A DNA stretch of 9,737 nt from an uncultured Treponema sp. (lineage in GTDB: Bacteria > Spirochaetota > Spirochaetia > Treponematales > Treponemataceae): positions 1 to 9,737 of the forward strand of contig CAJOQA010000301.1 in the NCBI GenBank assembly GCA_905236465.1, written 5' to 3'. Each line of letters starts with the position of its first letter. Position 1 is the first letter of the stretch. Below are positions 1 to 5,379 of this stretch, in pieces. A program made the position numbers and the translations under genes. The notes beneath the pieces were generated by a model. It was not told the origin of the DNA, made no database searches, and worked only from the letters and a program-made list of their open reading frames with translations.

Positions 1-2
1 AC

Positions 3-1082
3 CTTACCCGCCGTGAGGTTGAAATTTATGGTATGTACAGCGCGGGCTTTTCTGGTCTTGACTATCAGGCGGACTTAAAAGCAGGCTCCTGGAAGAACGG
101 AGAAAACAATGATGATAATTCCTGGGTTTTTGGCGGGGACTTCTACTGGAAACCGGCTTTTAATCAGCAAATATCTTTTTCCGCCCTTTATGCCATAAAC
201 TATACAACTTATATCGCAACAGGTTTAAACCGTGAGACTTTGCAAAGCGATGATGATGCAAATACTGCTACTGTTGTTCAGTCCGCAGCAAGTGACCCTG
301 AGTCCGATTCCGATGCCCTAACAGAAGCACCCCTTGCTTTGGGAATTGGTTATGAATACAGCCTTGATATAGCAGGTTTTGGTGTGCTAAAACCTTACGC
401 AGGTTTTGACTTTATTTACCAAACGGACCTTGCAAGTTCTGCTATCCATGATGATTACGACTGGGAAGTTGGCGGCGGCCTTATGTGGCTCTTTAGTGGA
501 ACAGGCGCTAACTACAAATGGAACTACAAGCTGGGCGGTATGCAGCTTAGCGGCGATACTTCTTGCCAAGTAGGTCTTGGGGCTGGCTTTAACGTAAACA
601 AGGATGGCATTATAAACGGAATTATTTCCTTTAATGAGGATCCTTCCACATCTCCTTTGGCTCATATTGGTGGCTTTATGCAAATGGAGCTTATGAATGT
701 TGGAGGTAAGAAATATACAGCTGCAAATGGCACAACTTATAATGACTTTTTGTGGGCTGTTATTGCACAACTTGAGTGGCAAGCAACAAACCACATAATG
801 CCATACATATTTGGTTGGTACGTACCATCTGTAAATTACGGGGCAGCTTACACAGATAGCGATGGCAACACACGCTATTCAAGATATGCTTACCAAAATT
901 ACAATGATGATCCAACTTATGAAAAGGGCTCCGCTACAATCACGACAAAGATTGGCTGCAAGCTAACCCCTTATGACCACTTCTATATGGATATGTGGTA
1001 TGAGCGCACGGACCAGAAATCAGATGGGGAATGGAGCTTTGACAAGGGCTTACTTTCCATTTGTTTTGGTATAAAACTATAA
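3..1082 (+). CDS. Outer-membrane beta-barrel protein, C-terminal part (5' truncated by window edge)
   Basis: The frame is already open at base 3, reading LTRREVEIYG before the first internal Met at base 33. The true start therefore lies outside the window, and Met-33 should not be taken as the N-terminus. The roughly 360 visible residues have no hydrophobic helix. They show many short alternating hydrophobic/polar stretches rich in Gly, Tyr, Trp and Phe (for example ISFSALYAINYTTY, GGGLMWLFSG, LSICFGIKL), separated by acidic, Asn/Asp/Ser-rich loops. This is the pattern of amphipathic transmembrane beta strands. The chain ends in a strand-like FGIKL followed by TAA. Proteins of this style are common in treponemes, but I cannot name a family. 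A porin or surface role is inferred from architecture only. It lies 192 bp upstream of the GH5 lipoprotein on the same strand, separated by a palindromic repeat, so co-transcription is uncertain. Confidence 0.7.
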   Translation, partial: LTRREVEIYGMYSAGFSGLDYQADLKAGSWKNGENNDDNSWVFGGDFYWKPAFNQQISFSALYAINYTTYIATGLNRETLQSDDDANTATVVQSAASDPESDSDALTEAPLALGIGYEYSLDIAGFGVLKPYAGFDFIYQTDLASSAIHDDYDWEVGGGLMWLFSGTGANYKWNYKLGGMQLSGDTSCQVGLGAGFNVNKDGIINGIISFNEDPSTSPLAHIGGFMQMELMNVGGKKYTAANGTTYNDFLWAVIAQLEWQATNHIMPYIFGWYVPSVNYGAAYTDSDGNTRYSRYAYQNYNDDPTYEKGSATITTKIGCKLTPYDHFYMDMWYERTDQKSDGEWSFDKGLLSICFGIKL

Positions 1083-1086
1083 CAAC

Positions 1087-1183
1087 TTAGCCTGTCATTC
1101 CGACGAAGGTCGGAATCTATGCAAAGTTAGCATTTGTGGTGTACTGAAATAGATTCCGAAATAAATTCGGAATGACACGCTAA
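1087..1183. repeat. 97-bp nested palindrome (dRS3-like ATTCCG/CGGAAT modules)
   Basis: Left arm 1087-1120 and right arm 1149-1183 are near-perfect reverse complements around a 28-nt centre (1121-1148). The outer ends read TTAGCcTGTCATTCCG against CGGAATGACAcGCTAA, with one mismatch. Each arm is itself a hairpin: ATTCCG-N8-CGGAAT at 1098-1116 and ATTCCGAA-N5-TTCGGAAT at 1154-1173. The module resembles the dRS3-type repeat (ATTCC-N8-GGAAT) described in Neisseria, and similar GTCATTCCG...CGGAATC units occur in many bacterial genomes. It has no coding capacity. It may be a non-autonomous miniature element (MITE- or REP-like), and its right half could also act as a transcription stop between the barrel gene and GH5. 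The function is inferred; the symmetry is directly visible. Confidence 0.75.
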
Positions 1184-1274
1184 ATACAAAAAAATAAGTT
1201 TTTACTATAAAAAATAAATGTTTCGCATTTAGGAAAAAGGTTGTATCATATAATTAATATAGGAGATATATTTT

Positions 1275-2468
1275 ATGAAATACCTTTTCCCCTTGTTTGT
1301 GTTTTTGTTTTTCGGCGCATTTTTATTTTCCTGCAACCCAACAGGCGATGATGTGGATAACACCTTGGATTCAAGCGCTTCAAGTATAACTTTTTCAAAA
1401 AAATTAAAAGCTGGATGGAATTTGGGCAACACTCTGGATGCCACGGCAAGCGTTTCTTCTACAAACTACGGGACCGGGACAGAAACTTATTGGGGGCAGC
1501 CTAAAACAACACAGGCTATGATTCAGGCTGTGGCAGACAAGGGGTTTAAGTCTATCAGAATTCCCATTTCCTGGCACAACCATCTATCCAATACTTCATC
1601 TTATACAATAGATTCATCTTGGATGGAAAGGGTAAAGACTGTTGTTGATTACGCTTACGATGCGGGCCTTTATGTAATAATAAACGTTCACCACGACAAT
1701 TTATCTACATCTGAATTATCTTCTTACTACGGCTATGCAATCACAACAAATTCCTCTTTGCAGACAAAATCAAAGGCTTTCCTGAAAGTCGTGTGGACTC
1801 AAATTGCAACTGAATTCAATAATGATTATAACGAGCGTTTGATTTTTGAGGTTTTGAATGAACCCCGTTGCGTAGGGGAATCTTATGAGTGGTGGGTATC
1901 TTCTTCAACTTCCATTACTGACACAAAGGCAAATGCAATCATCACTGATTATGAGGAGACTTGCATAAAGGCAATCCGCGCTACAGGCGGCAACAACGAG
2001 AACCGTTACTTAATGGTGCCGGCTTATGCAGGCTCATCCAATTTTTTATCTTCTTATGAATTACCCAGCGACAGCGCGAGCGACAAGCTTCTTTTGTCCT
2101 TCCACGCCTATTCCCCTTACAACTTTGCTATGTACAATAGTGAAGTAACAGACACAACTTTTGACGATGCAGATAAAACTTCCTTAGATGATATGTTCTC
2201 TTCGGTAAGGAGCCAATTTTCTTCCATAGGGATTGTGATAGGCGAAACTTCCGCCAGCAACAAGGACAACCTGTCTGAACGTGTAAAGTGGGCAAAATAC
2301 TACTTCAGCACAGCCTATAACACTTACTCCATGCCCTGCGTCTTATGGGATAACGGATCCTACGAAGCCTCTTCCACAAGCGGAGAACAGCACGGCTACC
2401 TAAACCGCACATCCTTATCCTGGTACTTCCCAACAATAATTTCCGCAATTATGTCGGCTGTGGACTGA
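1275..2468 (+). CDS. GH5 endo-beta-1,4-glucanase / xyloglucanase, lipoprotein (GH5_4-like)
   Basis: An endo-acting retaining glycosidase that cuts beta-1,4-glucan backbones. Residues 1-20 form a lipoprotein signal: a Lys, a long hydrophobic core, then the lipobox LFSC with the lipidated Cys at 20. A short polar linker (21-40) leads directly into the catalytic barrel, with no carbohydrate-binding module. Family landmarks in order are AGWNLGNTLDA (46-56), TYWGQP (71-76), IRIPISW (94-100), NVHHD (His139/His140), LNEP with the acid/base Glu196, SFHAYSP (His277, Tyr279), IGET with the nucleophile Glu324, and VLWDNG (Trp358). The GWNLGNTLDA and YWGQPKTT context is typical of subfamily GH5_4, which contains endoglucanases, xyloglucanases and lichenases, so exact specificity cannot be read from sequence. 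The start is supported by AGGAG at 1261-1265, 9 nt upstream, and by the signal peptide. The protein should be anchored in a membrane, plausibly at the cell surface. The alpha-xylosidase operon downstream makes xyloglucan the likely substrate. Confidence 0.93.
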   Translation: MKYLFPLFVFLFFGAFLFSCNPTGDDVDNTLDSSASSITFSKKLKAGWNLGNTLDATASVSSTNYGTGTETYWGQPKTTQAMIQAVADKGFKSIRIPISWHNHLSNTSSYTIDSSWMERVKTVVDYAYDAGLYVIINVHHDNLSTSELSSYYGYAITTNSSLQTKSKAFLKVVWTQIATEFNNDYNERLIFEVLNEPRCVGESYEWWVSSSTSITDTKANAIITDYEETCIKAIRATGGNNENRYLMVPAYAGSSNFLSSYELPSDSASDKLLLSFHAYSPYNFAMYNSEVTDTTFDDADKTSLDDMFSSVRSQFSSIGIVIGETSASNKDNLSERVKWAKYYFSTAYNTYSMPCVLWDNGSYEASSTSGEQHGYLNRTSLSWYFPTIISAIMSAVD

Positions 2469-2480
2469 TAATAAAAACCT

Positions 2481-2514
2481 TCTGCAACGAGCAGAGCGAG
2501 TGAAGCCTTTTTTT
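2481..2514 (+). terminator. Possible Rho-independent terminator after GH5
   Basis: Just downstream of the GH5 stop, TCTGC (2481-2485) and GCAGA (2491-2495) form a 5-bp stem with a 5-nt loop. A looser outer pairing CTTC/GAAG is also possible. A run of seven T follows at 2508-2514. The T run is 12 nt from the inner stem, so the fit is imperfect and the call is tentative. On the opposite strand the same stem is followed by AGG and five T, so it could work in both directions. Its presence would separate GH5 from the downstream operon. Confidence 0.35.
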
Positions 2515-2539
2515 CGGGGCAAAATCCGCTGAGAGTAGC

Positions 2540-2592
2540 AAAGTTTTGTAAAACAAATTCCGTGTAATTACTAAAGTTTTTTGTAAAAAAAA
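2540..2592. promoter_or_regulatory. Paired T-GT-A palindromes, candidate operators
   Basis: Two similar near-palindromes lie upstream of the GH31 operon: GTTTT-GT-AAAAC at 2543-2554 and TTTTTT-GT-AAAAAA at about 2577-2590. Both sit in the shared context AAAGTTTT..GTAAAA. Their centres are 35 bp apart, and a perfect 8-bp palindrome, GTAATTAC (2564-2571), lies between them. Spaced repeats of a dyad in front of a catabolic operon suggest binding of a dimeric repressor or activator. The region is very AT-rich, so some of this symmetry could be chance. No regulator gene is present in the window to pair with it. Confidence 0.3.
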
Positions 2593-2668
2593 TATATGTT
2601 TTAATATTTTACTTTTACTTTTATTCTAAATATAAGGTTTTATTTTGAGTGTGAAGGACCTTTGGAGG
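2581..2668 (+). promoter_or_regulatory. AT-rich promoter zone and RBS of the GH31 operon
   Basis: The 204-bp gap before GH31 ends in a strongly AT-rich stretch. TTGTAA (2581-2586) and TATTTT (2605-2610), 18 bp apart, make a weak -35/-10 pair. Other -10-like hexamers occur near 2626-2636, so the exact promoter cannot be fixed. The Shine-Dalgarno sequence GGAGG (2664-2668) sits 4 nt before the ATG at 2673 and sets that start. A separate promoter here would let the cytoplasmic debranching genes be controlled independently of GH5. Confidence 0.35.
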
Positions 2669-2672
2669 AAAG

Positions 2673-4706
2673 ATGAAATTTACAAATGGTTATTGGCTAG
2701 TAAAAGATGGATTTACCGCTTCTTATGCAAGTCAGGCTTACGAAATAGAAAAGGGTGAAAAAGACCTTACCGTTTATGCGCCGGAAAAAGTTATAGAGAA
2801 CAGGGGCGACACCTTGGGAAGAACTTTACTAAGCGTAAAATATTCTTCCCCAATGGCAAATGTAATTCGTGTTACGGTAAGCCACTATCAGGGCGGGTTG
2901 GATAATGCCCCCTCTTTTGAGCTGAATGAAGATAAATCATTTGTTCCAGAAATTCAAATAAATGATGATTGTGCAATTTTTAAATCAGGAAAACTTTCTG
3001 CCCGCATACACAAAGGGCAAAAATGGCTAGTTGAGTTTATAGACGAAAATGGAAATCTTATTACAAAAAACGATAGCCGCTCAACTGCATATATAAGTCA
3101 GCATAAAAATCCTGATGAACATCTTTTCTGCAAGGACGAAAAACACTTTATAAAAGATGAGCTCACACTTTCTGTAGGTCAGAATGTTTACGGCTTGGGC
3201 GAACGTTTTACCCCCTTCATAAAAAACGGGCAAGTCGTTGACATTTGGAATGCGGACGGCGGCACTTCCAGTGAACAGTCTTATAAAAACATTCCTTTTT
3301 ATTTAACTAATGGTGGTTATGGAGTATTTGTAAATTCAGCAGGCCCAGTTTCTTTTGAACTTGCAAGCGAAAAAGTTAGCCGCGTTCAGTTTTCCCTTCC
3401 AGGAGAAGAGCTTGACTACTTTGTAATTTATGGACCAACTCCAAAAGAAATACTTAATAATTACACAGCCCTAACTGGACGTCCAGCCTTACCTCCTGAC
3501 TGGACGTTCGGATTGTGGCTTTCCACATCTTTTACAACTAATTATGACGAAAAAACAGTTATGAGCTTTGTTGACCAAATGGCAGAGAGGGAAATACCTC
3601 TTTCTGTTTTCCACTTTGACTGCTTCTGGATGAAGGGCTTCCACTGGTGCGATTTTGTTTGGGACAAAGAAACTTTCCCCGACCCAAAAGGGCTTATTGA
3701 CCGCCTGCACAAAAAAGGTTTAAAAGTTTGCGTTTGGATAAATCCATATATAGCCCAGCGTTCAAGCCTTTTTGCCGAAGGAAAGGAAAAGGGGTGTTTC
3801 TTGAAGAAGCAGGATGGCAGCGTCTGGCAAACTGATTTCTGGCAGTCAGGCATGGCCATTGTGGACTTTACGAACCCTGAGGCCAAGGAATGGTACCGCT
3901 CCAAGCTCGGCCAGCTTGTGGATTTTGGCATTGATGCCTTCAAGACAGACTTCGGGGAGAGGATCCCTGATGATTGCGTTTACTACAATAAGGCTGATGC
4001 TGTTTTGATGCACAACTTCTACACATATCTTTATAATAAAACAGTTTTTGAGCTCCTTGAAGAGAAAAAGGGAAAAGGAAACGCTTGCCTTTTTGCCCGT
4101 TCAGCAACAGTTGGAGGTCAGAAATTTCCTGTACATTGGGGAGGTGATTGTGAGTCAACATTTGAAAGCATGGCGGAAACCTTGCGAGGAGGTTTGTCTT
4201 TGGGCTTAAGCGGATTTGGTTTTTGGAGCCACGATATTGGTGGCTTTGAAGGTAAACCTAATCCTAGTATTTTTAAGAGATGGTTGCAGTTTGGTTTCCT
4301 TTCTTCCCATAGCCGCTTGCATGGCTCATCCTCTTACAGGGTACCATGGTCTATAGACGAAGAAGCTGCACTTGTGGCAAAGAAATTTGCACTAATAAAA
4401 AATTCTATGATGCCGTATATTTTAAAAGCTGCAAAAGAAGCAAATACTTGTGGCTGTCCGGTCCTAAGGGCTATGTTCCTGGACTTCCCGGAAGATCCTA
4501 CTTGCTGGACTTTAGACAGACAGTATATGCTTACATCTAAGTTTTTAGTGGCTCCTATTTTCACCGAAGATGGCAATGTTTCTTACTATATTCCAAAGGG
4601 AAAATGGAAGCACTTTATAGATGGCAGAGAATTAAATCTTGAACACGGAAGATGGTTTGCTGAAAAATATGATTTTATGAGCTTACCTCTTTGGGAGAAA
4701 TTATAG
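2673..4706 (+). CDS. GH31 alpha-xylosidase (YicI-like), lacking distal C-terminal domain
   Basis: Retaining alpha-glycosidase that releases alpha-1,6-xylose from the non-reducing end of xyloglucan oligosaccharides. There is no signal peptide, so it should be cytoplasmic. The N-terminal half (to about 270) is the beta-sandwich, with NVYGLGERF at 171-179. The (beta/alpha)8 barrel follows, with LSTSFTTNY (283-291), HFDCFWM (314-320), WINPY (355-359), KTDFGERIP with nucleophile Asp426, and WGGDC with acid/base Asp492. From my memory of E. coli YicI (Asp416, Asp482, and the xylose-pocket residues Phe277, Cys307, Phe308, Trp345, Lys414), every one of these is matched here at +10 (Asp426, Asp492, Phe287, Cys317, Phe318, Trp355, Lys424). 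This favours alpha-xylosidase over alpha-glucosidase. It is oddly short: 677 residues against 772 in YicI, ending at FMSLPLW, where homologues continue with about 100 residues of distal beta-sandwich. The stop lies 1 nt before the next gene, so this is the first gene of a coupled operon. Confidence 0.93.
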   Translation: MKFTNGYWLVKDGFTASYASQAYEIEKGEKDLTVYAPEKVIENRGDTLGRTLLSVKYSSPMANVIRVTVSHYQGGLDNAPSFELNEDKSFVPEIQINDDCAIFKSGKLSARIHKGQKWLVEFIDENGNLITKNDSRSTAYISQHKNPDEHLFCKDEKHFIKDELTLSVGQNVYGLGERFTPFIKNGQVVDIWNADGGTSSEQSYKNIPFYLTNGGYGVFVNSAGPVSFELASEKVSRVQFSLPGEELDYFVIYGPTPKEILNNYTALTGRPALPPDWTFGLWLSTSFTTNYDEKTVMSFVDQMAEREIPLSVFHFDCFWMKGFHWCDFVWDKETFPDPKGLIDRLHKKGLKVCVWINPYIAQRSSLFAEGKEKGCFLKKQDGSVWQTDFWQSGMAIVDFTNPEAKEWYRSKLGQLVDFGIDAFKTDFGERIPDDCVYYNKADAVLMHNFYTYLYNKTVFELLEEKKGKGNACLFARSATVGGQKFPVHWGGDCESTFESMAETLRGGLSLGLSGFGFWSHDIGGFEGKPNPSIFKRWLQFGFLSSHSRLHGSSSYRVPWSIDEEAALVAKKFALIKNSMMPYILKAAKEANTCGCPVLRAMFLDFPEDPTCWTLDRQYMLTSKFLVAPIFTEDGNVSYYIPKGKWKHFIDGRELNLEHGRWFAEKYDFMSLPLWEKL

Positions 4707-4707
4707 A

Positions 4708-5379
4708 ATGCTTTTAGAAGAAAAATCACGCTTAATTATGGCAGGGGACTCTGTTACTGATTGCGGACGTAACAGGGAATTGCCTCCATGTTTTTGGTCA
4801 ACTTGGGGAGACGGTTATGTGCATGTTGTGTATTCAGCCTTGCTTTCCTTTGCTCCACAAAAAAGTATTTTTGTTGCCAATGCAGGAATAAGCGGTGATA
4901 CTTCTGCAGAGCTTTTATCTAGGTGGGATAAAGACGTAATGGATCTGAATCCCGACTATGTAAGCATTATGATTGGAATAAATGATGTTTGGCGACACTT
5001 TGACAGCTGTGTCCGCCAGGCACCTTTAGTCAGCAAAGAAGACTTTTCAGCTAACCTTCATAGCATTATGGACAAAACATTGAATAGTAAAAGCCATAAT
5101 GTGAAGAAAGTTTTTTTGCTCACCCCCGTTATGTGGGAGCTTAACAAAAATGATCCCATGAGGGCAATGAAAGATGAATATGATAAAGTTATAGAAAGCG
5201 TCGCAAAAGACTATAATCAAGTTTTTGTAAACTGCCAGAAAAAAGCTGATAAAGTTCTTGAATACCAAAGCTCATATATGTTTACAATGGATAGAGTTCA
5301 TCCAAATCTTCCCGGGCACTTTATTATTGCAAAAGCATTTTTAGATTCAATAGGTTTTAATATAAATGGCCCTAACTAA
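4708..5379 (+). CDS. SGNH/GDSL-family acetylesterase (Axe2-like), cytoplasmic
   Basis: Serine esterase expected to remove acetyl groups from hemicellulose oligosaccharides. At 223 residues with no signal peptide, it is close in length to Geobacillus Axe2, an intracellular acetylxylan esterase, and as far as I recall the two share GDS(I/V)TDCGR, SIMIGINDVWR and DRVHP. Visible blocks are GDSVTDCGR with Ser15 (block I), NAGISGDT around Gly60 (block II), GIND with Asn92 (block III), and DRVHP with Asp195 and His198 (block V), giving a complete Ser-Asp-His triad. The ATG follows the GH31 stop after one base, with GGGAG (4693-4697) inside the end of GH31 as ribosome site, so translation is probably coupled. 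The 3' end overlaps GH95 by 14 nt. In this setting the substrate is more likely acetylated xyloglucan fragments than xylan. That is inference; the sequence does not fix which sugar carries the acetyl group. Confidence 0.9.
   Translation: MLLEEKSRLIMAGDSVTDCGRNRELPPCFWSTWGDGYVHVVYSALLSFAPQKSIFVANAGISGDTSAELLSRWDKDVMDLNPDYVSIMIGINDVWRHFDSCVRQAPLVSKEDFSANLHSIMDKTLNSKSHNVKKVFLLTPVMWELNKNDPMRAMKDEYDKVIESVAKDYNQVFVNCQKKADKVLEYQSSYMFTMDRVHPNLPGHFIIAKAFLDSIGFNINGPN

Noticed and set aside
387..794. 135-codon minus-strand open frame opposite the barrel gene
   Set aside because: It is Cys- and Lys-rich with no domain pattern and lies wholly antisense to a coherent beta-barrel protein.
33..1082. Complete gene starting at Met-33
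   Set aside because: The frame is open to base 3 with sensible residues, there is no ribosome site before base 33, and no signal peptide follows it. It is the 3' part of a longer gene.
1087..1183. CRISPR repeat or tRNA in the palindromic gap
   Set aside because: There is only one inverted-repeat unit with no spaced direct repeats, and no cloverleaf or T-loop signature.
1251..1256. Perfect TATAAT hexamer upstream of GH5 as a -10 box
   Set aside because: Transcription would start at about 1263, inside the AGGAG at 1261-1265, and there is no good -35 hexamer 16-18 bp upstream. It is more likely AT-rich leader sequence.
3542..3943. 133-codon minus-strand open frame inside GH31
   Set aside because: It is antisense to the catalytic barrel of a well-supported GH31. 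The product is low in recognisable structure and has no plausible initiation signal.
4690..4720. Frameshift hiding the rest of GH31
   Set aside because: One alternative frame leads directly into the SGNH coding sequence and the other stops at 4715. There is no room for a distal domain in any frame, so the domain is absent rather than frameshifted.
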